Counted from the first letter of the stretch, positions 44,805-56,128 are shown. The stretch: DNA of 64,000 bases from Bufo bufo (GCF_905171765.1 NC_053391.1:188304559-188368558); one strand, 5' to 3'. Numbers and translations: made by a program. The notes: generated by a model not told the origin, from the letters alone.

Positions 44805-46493
44805 TTAGGCCGTAAGGTGCAGACCCCGACATTTGGATGACATAATATTGAGCCCTGCACCAGAAGGTCCGGAATCTCTGGAAGGATCCAGGGATCTGAA
44901 ACTGACATGGTCCTCAGGAGAAAAAAACATGCCCTCCTTGGGCAGAAGGGGGCTAACAATCATTCTTGCACCCTTGTCCCTGATTTTCCTGAGAGCTAGA
45001 GGAATAAGCTGGAACGGAGAAAAGGCCTGGCCTAAGAGGTAATTCCATTTCTGAAGAAAAGCATCCACCCCATCTGGGAATTCTTTTGGGTTGCGAGAGC
45101 AAAACCTCCCTACCTTCCTGTTTTCCCTGGTGGTAAAGAGATCGATTGAGGGAGTGCCCCACCGACTGGCTATCTCCGAAAAGACTGAAGGTTCAGGGAC
45201 CATTCCTCCTTTCTCAACGGATGATGGCTCAAGAAATCCATCTGGAAGTTCTCCTGGCCCCTTATGTGGAGAGCAGAAAGATGAATGACCTTCCCTTCCA
45301 GATTCTGGAACAACCGATCTGCCTCCCTCATGAGGGAACCGTATCTTGTCCCCCTCTGATGATTTATGTAGGCTACTGCAGACTGGTTGTCTGGCATTAT
45401 CCTCACATGTTTTAAATTAATAAAGGGTAACGCTATCTCCAAGGCCAGTCTTATAGCTAGCAGCTCTGTCCTGTTTGAAGAGAAAGTTTTCTGCACTGGC
45501 AATCACTGACTATGCAGGATTTGATCTAAACAATGTGCTCTGCATCCCAAAGAGCTGGCATCTGTTGTTAAAACTACTGGATCGGGGTAACTCCAAGGAA
45601 TCCCCTGACTCAGGTTCGCGCTGACTTCCCACCAGGACAGATCTTCTAACGTCTTCCTGGAGACTACTATCTTTGAGTCCAAAGATCCTCCAGTCTTCCT
45701 TAGCGATAGGAGTATTTCTCTCTGTAGCCGTTGAGCATGAAATTGGGCCAATTCTACCGCCGGCATACAGGAGGTCAGTGACCCCAGGACCGCCAGTTTT
45801 TGAGCAGATTTCAACATCTGCAACTTTGCATGGACGCGTGATATCTTCTCCTCGGTCAGAAAAACTCTCTGCACTACCAAATCCATGAGAAGACCCAGAA
45901 ACACCTGACGAGTCCCCTGCACAATTTTGGAGTTTGAGATTTATTATCCATCCTAAATCTTCCAAAATTCTCATCACCCTTTGGGGGGCATATCTGGGGG
46001 CCATAGAGAAGCAAAAAAAAAAAAATAAAAAAAAATGAAATTTAAGGTGACGAATTGTTTCCTCGATAGTCACTGCCATTCTGAGGAACTGTTGATGCAA
46101 AGGTTGTATGGGGATGTGATAATACGCGTCTTTTAAATCCAAGACCACCATAAAACATCTGGGATACAGTAGATAAACTGCGGATTTTACTGTCTCCATC
46201 TTGAATTTCTTGAAGAGAAGGTATTTGTTTAGTTTCTCCAGATTTATAATCGTTTGGAAAGAGTTGTCTGGTTTCTTTACTAGAAACAGAGGAGAGTAGA
46301 ACCCCTTTCCTTGTTCTGCCACTGGAACTGGAATTAGCACCCGTTTTTCTAAAAGTTTTAAAACTTCCATCTCCATAACCGAAGAACCCTGAGCCTTTGT
46401 GACTACGAATTTTCTGGGTGGACTTACACAAAAATCTAATTTTAAACCTTCCCCTATGAGCCTCCTGACCCAATTTCCTGCCATCTTTTCCAA
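44805..46493 (-). pseudogene. DIRS-B reverse transcriptase and RNase H
   Basis: From the ATG at 46493: MEKMAGNWVRRLIGEG, FYSPLFLVKKPDNSFQTIIN and VVLDLKDAYYHIPIQPLHQQ (motif A). The frame then runs through a homopolymer (FLFFFFCF) to MAPRYAPQRVMRILEDLGWI. The stretch that should hold the YxDD box is missing, an internal deletion of roughly 40-50 residues. RNase H follows in another frame: VVLTTDASSLGC, NRTELLAIRLALE and PDNQSAVAYINHQRG, with its acidic residues kept. A further segment to 44805 includes SEIASRWGTPSIDLFTTREN. Confidence 0.85.
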
Positions 46494-46617
46494 TGCGGGG
46501 AGGAAAAACTATAGTCTTTCTCCCACCGAACTCCTGCCGTCATTGCTGAGGTGTTTTTTTTTTAGTCTGGGAGAAGGAACCTCCAAACAGAAGACCCTTC
46601 CCACAAACCCCTTGGAT

Positions 46618-47553
46618 CTAGGATTCTGGGTTTTTTTCACCGCTAAATTGCCCCCTACCCTGAAATCTAGATGAGGAATGAAAGGGACGCCTGGATCTGT
46701 AGAAGGGGCTGAAGAGGAACCAGGAACCTAGAAACCTCTTCTTATCTGCAGCCTTCTCTAGGAGGGAATCTAAGTCGGGCCCAAACAAAAACTGACCCTG
46801 ACAAGTAATGCTGCACAATCTCTGCTTTGAGGACAAATCCCCACCCCTCCAATTCTTTAACCAGAGGGCTCTGCCAGCAGAATTGGACAGGGAGGAACCC
46901 TGTGCAACTAATTTGACAGAATCTACAGAAGCGTCTGCCAAGAAATTGGCTGCCTTCTGTAGAGTAGGCAAAGAGGTTAAAATCTGCTCTCTTGGAACCT
47001 TTTCCTTAATCTGACATTCCAAGCGATCCAACCAGATGATCATAGATCTGGCTGTAACCGTAGCTGCAATATTTGGTCTAAACGCGGAAGCTGCTGCCTC
47101 CCAGGTGTTTTTAGACAGGAATCAACTTTCTTAGCTAATGGGTCCCTCAGGAACCCCATAGATTTATTATCTTTGACATCCTCCAAGTCCAGAGTGGAAC
47201 GAATAGCCTTCAACAACTTGTCAGAATCTTCAACTGGAAACAACGATCTACCTTCCATCTCATCTTCCGAGGAAGAGGAATCTTCTGAGTCGTTTGTTTC
47301 TAACACTTCCTCACTATCAGCTGAAGAATCCACTTCTGACCCCCCCCAGTGCCCTACGGATCTTTTATGACGCTTTACACGATTTCAAGGAAACTTTCAC
47401 TTCTGACCCGATAAGTGATTTTATATCCTTCAAAAACCCAGGCGATTCCTCCACCACTGTTTTCTCTATACAATGCTGGCACAGCTTCTCAGCGTATGAG
47501 GAAGATAAGGAGCATCTGCACAATGCACATTCTTTATTCTTTCTCTTAGCCAA
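46618..47553 (-). pseudogene. DIRS-B gag
   Basis: Three minus-strand segments: MAKRKNKECALCRCSLSSSY (a Cys-rich N-terminus, 47553-47365), an acidic Ser/Glu-rich middle (47333-47040) and MIIWLDRLECQIKEK ... GRALWLKNWRGG ... FLFGPDLDSLLEKAADKK with a basic tail (47043-46618). This matches DIRS gag in order and composition. Frame changes separate the parts. Confidence 0.75.
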
Positions 47554-47837
47554 AACTTTCCTAGACCTTGCATAAAAGAAAGAAATAACCAGATTTCAGT
47601 AACATGTCATTTGTTGGGCACTTACCCACTCAATCCAACACAGTACCGGCCCTGGGATCTCTCTTTCTGCCGGCTCGGGTCTCTTTTCCTCCCCCATTGC
47701 CTCAGATCAGGATCAATTGTAAGGCAAAGAAAAGGGGCAATCACCAAAATATAGCACTGATGTGGAGGAACACAACTCCTCACCTAGAGGATTACAGAGG
47801 TATAAAGAGGAAAGTGGAGGTCAAGGACTTATATATA

Positions 47838-49054
47838 CACTCACCTAAAGAATTATTAGGAACACCTGTTCTATTTCTCATTAATGCAATTATCTAGTCA
47901 ACCAATCACATGGCAGTTGCTTCAATGCATTTAGGGGGGTGGTCCTGGTCAAGACAATCTCCTGAACTCCAAAATGAATGTCAGAATGGGAAAGAAAGGC
48001 GATTTAAGCAATTTTGAGCGTGGCATGGTTGTTGGTGCCAGACGGGCCGGTCTGAGTATTTCACAATCTGCTCAGTTACTGGGATTTTCACGCACAACCA
48101 TTTCTAGGGTTTACAAAGAATGGTGTGAAAAGGGAAAAACATCCAGTATGCGGCAGTCCTGTGGGCGAAAATGCCTTGTGGATGCTAGAGGTCAGAGGAG
48201 AATGGGCCGACTGATTCAAGCTGATAGAAGAGCAACGTTGACTGAAATAACCACTCATTACAACCGAGGTATGCAGCAAAGCATTTGTGAAGCCACAACA
48301 CGCACAACCTTGAGGCGGATGGGCTACAACAGCAGAAGACCCCACCGGGTACCACTCATCTCCACTACAAATAGGAAAAAGAGGCTACAATTTGCACGAG
48401 CTCACCAAAATTGGACTGTTGAAGACTGTAAAAATGTTGCCTGATCTGATGAGTCTCGATTTCTGTTGAGACATTCAAATGGTAGAGTCGGAATTTGGCG
48501 TAAACAGAATGAGAACATGTATCCATCATGCCTTGTTACCACTGTGCAGGCTGGTGGTGGTGGTGTAATGGTGTGAAGATGTTTTCTGGGCACACTTTAG
48601 GCCCCTTAGTGCCAATTGGGCATCGTTTAAATGCCACAGGCTACCTGAGCATTGTTTCTGACCATATCCATCCCTTCATGATCACCATGTACCCATCCTC
48701 TGATGGCTACTTCCAGCAGGATAATGCACCATGTCATAAAGCTCGAATCATTTCAAATTGGTTTCTTGAACATGACAATGAGTTCACTGTACTAAAATGG
48801 CCCCCACAGTCACCAGATCTCAACCCAATAGAGCATCTTTGGGAGGTGGTGGAACGGGAGCTTCGTGCCCTGGATGTGCATCCCTCAAATCTCCATCAAC
48901 TGCAAGATGCTATCCTATCAATATGGGCCAACATTTCTAAAGAATGCTATCAGCACCTTGTTGAATCAATGCCACATAGAATTAAGGCAGTTCTGAAGGC
49001 AAAAGGGGGTCCAACACCGTATTAGTATGGTGTTCCTAATAATTTTTTAGGTGA

Positions 49055-49057
<3 letters not shown>
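47838..49057 (+). mobile_element. Tc1/mariner element, D-36-E type
   Basis: The inverted ends CACTCACCTAAAGAATTATT and the complement of CACTCACCTAAAAAATTATT differ at one of the first 20 positions. The left flank is TA (47836-47837). The right flank reads TGTA, probably a mutated TA, and runs into a TA microsatellite. It contains a disrupted plus-strand transposase and lies in the DIRS-B 5' leader, opposite in orientation to DIRS-B and BLZF1. Confidence 0.9.
47974..49025 (+). pseudogene. Tc1-like transposase, disrupted
   Basis: It starts MNVRMGKKGDLSNFERGMVV and has the paired helix-turn-helix region (SISQSAQLLGFSRTTISRVY). A TGA at 48442-48444 replaces the expected Trp of WSDE. A one-base deletion plus TGA follows at about 48570. 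The last segment (from 48528) is open: YFQQDNAPCHKARIISNWFL ... SPDLNPIEHLWEVVE ... KAVLKAKGGPTPY. The catalytic triad residues are present (Asp codons at 48448 and 48720, Glu at 48831). The second Asp and the Glu are separated by 36 residues, not the usual 34, placing it with the DD36E (Incomer-type) group. Confidence 0.92.

Positions 49058-49105
<48 letters not shown>
49058..49105. repeat. (TA)n microsatellite at the Tc1 insertion edge
   Basis: About 20 TA units directly after the right terminal repeat of the Tc1-like element, suggesting expansion from the TA target or insertion into a TA tract. Confidence 0.9.
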
Positions 49106-49110
<5 letters not shown>

Positions 49111-49745
49111 TTATGAAAGGGAAGCAGGAGTACCCAGATAATCCAAGATCCAGATGGAGTGCGGGCAAAAGAACCACGCCGGCGTCTCCCGGCCATTTCA
49201 CTGTGTTTTTAACTGCTCCTAACGCGTCTGGAGCGTAAATCCGGACTCCTTAACCGGAAGTGTGTCACGTGGAACGCACATCTTACTGAAAGTGACGTCC
49301 ACTTCTCGCGATACCTCCTCCTCTGGACCGCATGCGCAGGAAAACGGCGCTCCGGAAGACCCGAATCCTTCCTGGGTCCTGGCCGCGTGCGGAGGAACAC
49401 AGTAACCCCCATGGGGCTGCTTCCACTATGTTACCGCGTGGCCTCACTTCCATCGAGGAGCACACACGCACCTGCCGCAAGAGCCCAGGTGGAAGCCCCG
49501 GACCTGCCAGCCCAACATATGGGCGATAAACCCCAGCAGGTATGTACCTTATAGCCCTCCAGAGCATCTCTGGGACTTCCATGCTGTTGGTATGAACCTG
49601 AAAGAAAACTGCAGGTCTCCCACTCCAGGGACAGGAAACCACTGAGGTGGGAGAGAGGCTCCACCTTTCTATTCTGCAGGTTTCCTGTCCCTGGGGGCGG
49701 ATCCTCTCTCTGTGGTGGTGTCGTGGGGGAAGGGAAAAACAATGT
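49106..49745 (-). repeat. DIRS-B 5' leader and terminal repeat
   Basis: Non-coding leader. GGGACAGGAAACC occurs at about 49629 and its complement GGTTTCCTGTCCC at about 49679. The outer terminus is CACGACACCACCACAGAGAG on the minus strand. It pairs with the 3' terminal block at 43690-43770. Confidence 0.65.
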
Positions 49746-50015
49746 AATTTTTTTAAAGATGTGCCTCTTTCTACAGCCAGTGAATAGATTTTAGGCCAAT
49801 TTCATATGAGCGTCTTCACGGTGTGAAAAACGCTCCTTATGGGAGCCTGAATTCCCACAGAGATTTTTGCTCCTTTGTCTGGACTACATGGCATTATAAT
49901 ACGGTGTGTCCCTGCCTGACCTCCGTTGTAATGATATGTACTGATGACATCATGTCGGTAAAGATCATTACAGATGATGTCGGGCAGAGACACACAGCAT
50001 TATAAATCATTATAA

Positions 50016-50294
50016 GGGTCCATTCACGCGTCCATAGTGTATTGCGGATCCGCAATACACTCGGCCGGCACCCCCATAGCCTATTGTAATTGCGGACAAG
50101 AATAGCACATGTTCTGTTTTTTTCCGGAGCCGCAGACTGGAAGATCGGGTGCGCGCTCCGGAAATGCAGATGCGGACAGCACACTGTCTACTGTCCGCAT
50201 CGAATCCTGCCCCTTGGAGAATGAATGGGTCCGCACCCGTTCCGCAATTTGCGGAACGGATGCGGACGCATTCTATGGACGTGTGAATGGACCC
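50016..50294. repeat. TWA-type foldback MITE, exact TAA duplication
   Basis: GGGTCCATTCACGCGTCC opens, GGACGTGTGAATGGACCC closes. TAA lies at 50013-50015 and 50295-50297. The interior has GCGGATCCGCAATACA and GGACCCGTTC-like blocks. Confidence 0.9.
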
Positions 50295-50490
50295 TAATGC
50301 TGTGCGGTCCGGTCAGTGGAGCAGAGATCACTATGGTAATCCACAATTCACGCAAAGAACATGCTTGTCTGCAACTGACCTTACTGCCCTAGAAGCTTTG
50401 ACTACTCACATATATAACATATAGATTTAACTTAAAGGGATAAGTACAATTAAAAGTACAAGCATAGTCACAGACATATATAGCTATTAA

Positions 50491-50801
50491 AAGAGAATTC
50501 TGGTTGGATACACAGAATAGGGGATAACTATCAGATCAGTGGGGGTCCTATGGCTGGGACCCCCACCAATCACAAGAACGGGGACACAGTACCACCTGCA
50601 GCTCCCTTGAAATGACCGAAGCGGGCAGTCGCGCATGTGCGCGGCCGCTCCGTTCATCAGTATAGGAATTCCGGAGATAGCCGAGTATAGCGTTTGGCTA
50701 TTTCCGGAATTACCATAGAAATTAATGGAGTGGCTGCACACATACCAGACCGGCCGCTCCTTTCGGTACCTGTGGATGGGGGACGTAACTGGAATACCCC
50801 T
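50491..50801. repeat. TTAA-type foldback MITE
   Basis: TTAA at 50487-50490 and 50802-50805 flank AAGAGAATTCTGG and TAACTGGAATACCCCT. GGGGGTCCTATGGCTGGGAC with inverted ACCCCC sits inside. The arms are imperfect. Confidence 0.65.
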
Positions 50802-51218
50802 TTAAACGTTACATGGTATTAGGTTAAGATTAAATCAGGATTTTAACCTATGAGAGATGAAAAGAAAATATTGCAATAGGAATATAACTATATACTTATT
50901 ACATGGATTTGTTTTTTAACGTTTTTTTGCTTACATTTACCCACATACATGCTAAATGTGTACACAGGGGTCCATTAGTCAGATGGCCTCTGTCTGACCA
51001 GTATACAGGGTGGCATACATCAAAAGCATCTGTTAAACGTATGCATCACGAACATTTCATAAAGTATCCGTTAAAGGGATGCCAATATAGACTATGGGTG
51101 ATTCATATTTTTAGAAGCCAGCGGCATAGGTCACCCAAGTGATTCTCGGTGACAGCTGCGTTGCATGCACATTAAAGGGTTTGTCTAGTATTAGCAAAAG
51201 CATAGCTGTGTCTTCTAA

Positions 51219-51619
51219 GGCTACTTTCACACTCGCGTTTTGTGCGGATCCGTCATGGACTGATCCGTTCAGATAATACAAACGTCTGCATCTGTTCAGA
51301 ACGGATCCGTTTATATTATCTTTAACATTGCCAAGACGGATCCGTCTTATACACCATTGAAAGTCAATGGAGGACGGATCAGTTTTCTATTGTGCCAGAT
51401 TGTGTCAGTGAAAACGGATCCGTCTCCATTGACTTATATTGTGTGTCAGGACGGATCCGTTTGGCTCAGTCTCATCAGACGGACATCAAAACGCGGCAAG
51501 CAGCAGTGTCGTTTTGGTGTCCGCCTCCGAAGCGGAATGGAGACTGAACTGATGCATTCTGAGCGGATCCTTTTCCATTCAGAAGGCATTAGAATGCAAA
51601 CGCCAGTGTGAAAGTAGAC
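51219..51619. repeat. TWA-type MITE, CGGATCCG subfamily, TAA duplication
   Basis: GGCTACTTTCACACTCGCG ... CCAGTGTGAAAGTAGAC, TAA at 51216-51218 and 51620-51622. It is the same subfamily as 2280-2761 and 56129-56521. Confidence 0.88.
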
Positions 51620-51622
51620 TAA

Positions 51623-52250
51623 AACAGTGCAGCAATCTAACTGCAGTATTGCACATATTCACTTCAATGGATCTGAGGTGCAATGCCAGGCACAATCCAT
51701 TTTTGTTATATACTTTATTAGGGAAAGATATTTCTTTGCACTAGAAAACGCTGTAAAGAGTCTTCTTAGAAAAGCTGTGAGCATTGCTAAGGAGAACCTG
51801 TCTTCAGTTCTACTGAGCGCTGAAGACGCCTGTGTGTAAGAAGGCAGGGAGAGGGGCAGTAATAGCTGGGGCATATGTATATACTGAGGGACTAGGGAAG
51901 GCTGGAAGCCTCTGTATGTTGCACACAGGAGTCTTCAATGCTCAGCAGAACTGAAGACGGAGTCTCCTTACCAAGAGGAGAAAACTCTTTACATCCTATT
52001 TTCTAGTATAAAAGAAACATCTTTCCCAATACAGTATATAACATAAATGTTTAACATCCCTGTCCCTACACTCTCTGCCGCCAACAAACCATTACACAGC
52101 ATGGGGATGAGCTATGGTATTACTGATCACTGCATGCAATAGCAGCGGTCTCCTCCGCTAGGAGGCAGGGAATTGCCGGGAGGGAACGCTTCCTTCCTGA
52201 TACAGGCTTTATATTTCAACTTTTTGAAGCCCGAATTGTGGAGTACAGGG
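51623..52250. other. BLZF1 intron 3, near exon 3, no gene
   Basis: No domain-bearing ORF. A MITE fragment (CTCCTCCGCTAGGAGG) lies near 52145-52200. Confidence 0.4.
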
Positions 52251-52272
52251 CTTGATAATCCAGTAGTCTTAC

Positions 52273-52700
52273 CTCAGTCTGGACTTTCAGCTGGTTGGAA
52301 AGACCTTCCTTGTCTTGTAGTAACCTCCTCTCTGAATTCTTTAGTTTTTCTAGAGTGCTCTTCATTTCTGAGAGCTGTTTCCATGGCTCAGTTACACAGT
52401 TCAGGACTCCGGCTTTACTATGTCCATGGACCTCCTGGGATTTAGCCTGCCTAGTCAGGACCGTGTGGGTTATTGCCGACTTAGGGATGATGAGTCGGAC
52501 TGCTTCCACCTCTATTGCTTTCTCTGTCTGGATTTTACCCAGCTGAAGAACACCGGGACTTATGGATGGGGCTGGAGAACTTTTTATTTTCGGGCTGTGA
52601 GCCGTCTTGGTGTGCGATGCTGTAATTTCGACAGATTTTAAAGTCTCCGCTGTCTCCATCCCATCCCCGGTCCCACGGATAGGCGGAGCCCTTAACATTG
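52273..52700 (-). CDS. blzf1: BLZF1 exon 3, N-terminal region and start of coiled coil
   Basis: The acceptor (ttattttag) precedes 52700 and the donor GTAAGACT follows 52273. The 428 nt encode residues 3-145. The Pro/Ser-rich N-terminal part includes PPIRGTGDGMET. A conserved stretch SPGVLQLGKIQTEKAIEVEA follows, and the exon ends with the start of the coiled coil, STLEKLKNSERRLLQDKEG. These blocks match golgin-45 closely. The exon is uninterrupted and ends on a codon boundary (CAG ACT GAG). Confidence 0.95.
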
Positions 52701-53266
52701 CTAAAATAAAGTACAAGAATTCATAGTGAGAACCAAAAAAGTATTTCCGTTTAGTTCCTAAGAGGCTTGATGTTTATGGAAAAGATAAGAAAATGATGGC
52801 AGCAATCTTTTGTATAAGGGGCGGTGCATGTGGTGACTGTCCCAAATAATGAAATGTAAGGAAGGATCCCGGCACTCATCAATTCCATTGAAATTTCTTT
52901 TCTTACTAATGTGACAGTCTCTGTATGAGTCACCAGTATGCTGTATGAGCTACTGACGCATTTCTGGAAAAGGACCGTGTCACAGCTGCAGCAGCTTTAC
53001 TGAAGGTTCAGACATCTGAATGGACAATGCCACACAATTCTCTTTCTCAGGGGCTTGCTGCCAATGATGACATCATTATCTATCCTTGCGAGTTGTCACA
53101 CGTACCGTATAGTTTTGTGACACTTTCATGCTGTCAGTTATTAGTACATGCAGCACTTAACTAGGAACAAGTCTCTGTCCAGCACATAAGACTCTGTTCA
53201 CATCTCCTTCCTGCTACGTGAGATATACGGTATATTTGAAGCCTGGATATTACACTTTTTGCATTT
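52701..53266. other. BLZF1 intron 2, no feature assigned
   Basis: Non-coding up to the MITE at 53270. Confidence 0.4.
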
Positions 53267-53269
53267 TTA

Positions 53270-53735
53270 GGCCTCTTTCACATGAGCGTGACGGATTAGG
53301 TCCGGATGCGTTCAGGGTGCGTTCAGTGAAACTCGCACCACTTTGCAAGCAAGTTCAGTCAGTTTTGTCAGCGACTGCGTTCAGTTGTGCAGTTTTTTCC
53401 GCGCGGGTGCAATGCGTTTTGATGCATTTTTCACGCGCGTGATAAAAAAACTGAAGGTTTACGAACAACTACTCTTAGAAACCATCAGTGAAAAATGCAT
53501 TGCATCCGCACTTGCTTGCGGACACAATGCGTTTTCACGGAAGCCCTATTCACTTCTATGGGGCCTCGTGAAAAGCGCAGAATATAGAACATGCTGCGTT
53601 TTTCACGCAACGCAGAACTGATGCGTGAAAAAAAACCGCTCATGTACACAGACCCATTGAAATGAATAGGTCAGGATTCAGTGCGGGTGCTATGCGTTCA
53701 TGTCACGCGGAAAACTCGCTTTTGTGAAAGGGGCC
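53270..53735. repeat. TWA-type MITE, TTA duplication
   Basis: GGCCTCTTTCACATGAGCG opens and CGCTTTTGTGAAAGGGGCC closes. TTA lies at 53267-53269 and 53736-53738. The interior is rich in TTTTCACGCGCG, GAAAAACGCA and GCGGACACAATGCG, the subfamily shared with 1002 and 63540. Confidence 0.88.
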
Positions 53736-53738
53736 TTA

Positions 53739-54385
53739 GCTGTTTTATCAATGTCTGTTTCTCCAGTTACTTGCTATAGAATAGTGCTCATTACTCATTA
53801 TATAAGAGGTGCAGTCTATGGTGCACGCTTTCTTTTCTGTTGGTCTTTTGGGACCCTGTTTGTTGCAGGTTGACTTTCACTCTACTTGCTTTAGTGAATT
53901 GGTGTTCACCCGTAGTGCTGGTGTCCTCTGCCCACCTGATCATCACAATCTAACTGTAAATCCTGGAGGGTTAAAGGGTTATTCCATGATTGACTTACCT
54001 TTTAAATTCCGCCCAGCTCTGCCGGATTTGTGAAGGGAAGCATACTTAGCTGTTCCCTGCTGCTTGTTCCCACTTACAGTACGGTAAAGCCAGAAACAAG
54101 TGGTGGAGAACAGGTATGTATGATTTCCTTCATGAATGTGGCAGGGTGGGGACGGAATTTACAAAATAAGTCAATTTTGGAATAACCCATTAAATAGGAC
54201 CTGTTACCGTTCCTGACATGTCTGTTTTAGTAAATACTCTTATTCCCCATGAAATAATTTGGGAGCATCTGGTCTGATACCTGTTCATTGTGAATTGACA
54301 ACTGTGGATGGGGGATAACTTCACATAACTGGAATAACCCTGTTAAAGGGGTTATCTGGGAATAAAATAAAAGTACTGAAAATGC
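53739..54385. other. BLZF1 intron 2, no gene
   Basis: Contains TTAAAGGGGTTATCTGGG-type MITE ends near 54340. No gene is seen. Confidence 0.35.
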
Positions 54386-54389
54386 TTAA

Positions 54390-54638
54390 AGGGAACCTGT
54401 CACCGGGATTTTGTGTATAGAGCTGAGGACATGGGTTGATAGATGGCCGCTAGCACATCCACAATATCCAGTCCCCATAGCTCTGTGTGCTTTTATTGTG
54501 TAAAAAAAACGATTTGATACATATGCAAATTAACCTGAGATGAGTCCTGTCCCTGACTCATCTCACATACAGGACTCATCTCAGGTTAATTTGCATATGT
54601 ATCAAATCGTTACACAAAATACCGGTGACAGGTTCCCT
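54390..54638. repeat. TTAA-type foldback MITE (AGGGAACCTGTCACC family)
   Basis: TTAA at 54386-54389 and 54639-54642 flank AGGGAACCTGTCACCGG and its complement. The right arm has lost about 120 bp relative to the left, so the foldback is asymmetric. A second copy starts at 62363. Confidence 0.9.
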
Positions 54639-54839
54639 TTAAATATTACTTTATAATAAATGTATTTCCAAATACCTTTCAATAGCTATAATGGCTCATT
54701 TTGTCTAGGGAGCAATCATCAGAGGAAACAAAATGGCCGCCGTCCTATTAGTACACACAAAACCTGTCCTAATCATTCAGGAGGACAAGATACTTCAGAA
54801 TTGAGCTAAAGAGCTGCCTCATCCACCTCCTTTTATTCT

Positions 54840-55302
54840 ACAGAAAGGGGGTGATTTAAACTTTTTCATTTATTTTTTTTAAGATTTTGAAACTCGTACT
54901 TGAGCCTACAAAATCCCCAATTTTTTTTTTTATTCTGAACAATCATGGATTATTTACATCTATAATTTGTTCAGAATTGCTCATTTCTTATGTTGGCCTG
55001 CCACTTGCTGGCCAAAATTAGAATTGCAGCTTTAAGTTCCTGGGTCTCTTCAGCGAGATCCAGCGCATTAAAATAAATTACCGGCATCCTCATTGGCTGC
55101 AGAGGATGCCGGTAAGATCACGGCATCTAAAGGCTTTAATGACCGCGATCGGCATTATTGCCGGTCATGGTCATTAGCCACGGGTCTCTGCTGTTTGAAA
55201 CAGCGAGACCTGCCAGCCATGACGCCTGCTGCACGCGTGAGTGGGCGCCATGTTTGCCCATCGCTCCAGCGCCGTACATGTACGGTGCTGGTAGCAAAGC
55301 GG
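54840..55302. repeat. Right part of the CCCTTAGGATACC-type TTAA element
   Basis: It matches the right half of 27724-28852 (GCCATGACGCCTGCTGCACG, GGTCTCTGCTGTTTGAAACA) and ends GGTGCTGGTAGCAAAGCGG before TTAA (55303-55306). The left half is missing. Confidence 0.75.
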
Positions 55303-55397
55303 TTAACTATGGAAAATTTATATTTTTTAAATTTTTGCTTCAATGTTTTTTACATTAGATGCAAACTAATATAAAAATTTTACGGTATAATACTTAC

Positions 55398-55453
55398 TCG
55401 TCATGGTGTTTTCACACTGTATAATCTGACTGACTGATGAGCTTGATGCCAGG
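55398..55453 (-). CDS. blzf1: BLZF1 exon 2, start codon exon
   Basis: The acceptor (tttcag) precedes 55453 and the donor GTAAGTATT follows 55398. Of 56 nt only the last seven are coding. The ATG at 55404-55402 sits in an ACCATGA context, followed by ACG and one base of the third codon. Joined to exon 3 it gives Met-Thr-Thr, the expected golgin-45 N-terminus. Exon 3 also has an in-frame ATG immediately downstream, but the phase match and Kozak context favour this start. Confidence 0.85.
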
Positions 55454-55753
55454 CTGAAACACACAAAAGTGAGATAAAGAAAAATGTCACCAGGTTTATG
55501 TTTTCTCAATTAAAAAGTGACAAGTTACTATAAAAGAAAACGTATAAGAGCAAACTATTACAGTAATGCTTTCATACTAAAGCACTAAATAATAAGCAGC
55601 AATTATAGCAGATGTCCACTTGTTAGGCTGGGGCTACAGATAATGCTAACTTTTGTAGCTGGCTTAAGAGCAAAATTTCAGAGGCTTTTAATGAAAACGC
55701 AGGCATCATAAAAATGCAATCATCATAGACGCAGGTCTCCATCCTCCTCCTTA

Positions 55754-55800
55754 GGGCCCATTCACACGACCGTATGGCTTTGTGGATCCGCAATTTGATA
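55754..55800. repeat. Solo left end of a TWA-type MITE
   Basis: TTA then GGGCCCATTCACACGACCGT and GTGGATCCGCAA, with no matching right end. It lies in BLZF1 intron 1. Confidence 0.5.
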
Positions 55801-56128
55801 TGAACATGATATTTTCCAAAACTGCCTGTAGAGCTCTTTGCTGATCAAGTGATATGGCATCCAAAATTTATCTTCGCTCCCTGCCTGTCTATTTTTTGGG
55901 GAAAGAATTAAAAGAAGTGTTAAAGGATCTCAGTGAGGATAAAGGAAATTCTCTCTGCAAATTCCTGTGAAGAATAAGCAGCAGAGAGGAGGGGAAGACA
56001 GTCCTGGGGCTGCAAGCTGCGGTTTTGTGTTCGGTCATCAAAACGGAACAAACCGCATCAGTCACTAAAAACAACGCAAGTCAATGTTACTGGATACATT
56101 TTTTTCGGATCTGTCCCCCATTGACTTA

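Larger units (their letters stand above)
41713..49745 (-). mobile_element. DIRS-like retrotransposon DIRS-B in BLZF1 intron 3, with nested insertions
   Basis: The minus-strand order is gag, RT, RNase H, tyrosine recombinase. The termini carry inverted blocks: CCCCCACGACACCACCACAG at the 5' end (about 49700-49730) and its relative CCCACGACAGCACCACAG at about 43743-43767. AGGGACAGGAAACCTGCAG occurs at 41721-41739, and twice more, in part, near 49600-49690. A hAT element (41818-43689) sits inside the 3' terminal region, and a Tc1-like element (47838-49057) in the 5' leader. It has the same orientation as BLZF1. Confidence 0.85.

Noticed and set aside
48442..48444. Possible selenocysteine or readthrough at the transposase TGA
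   Set aside because: The family has Trp (TGG) here and a frameshift follows, so simple decay is enough.
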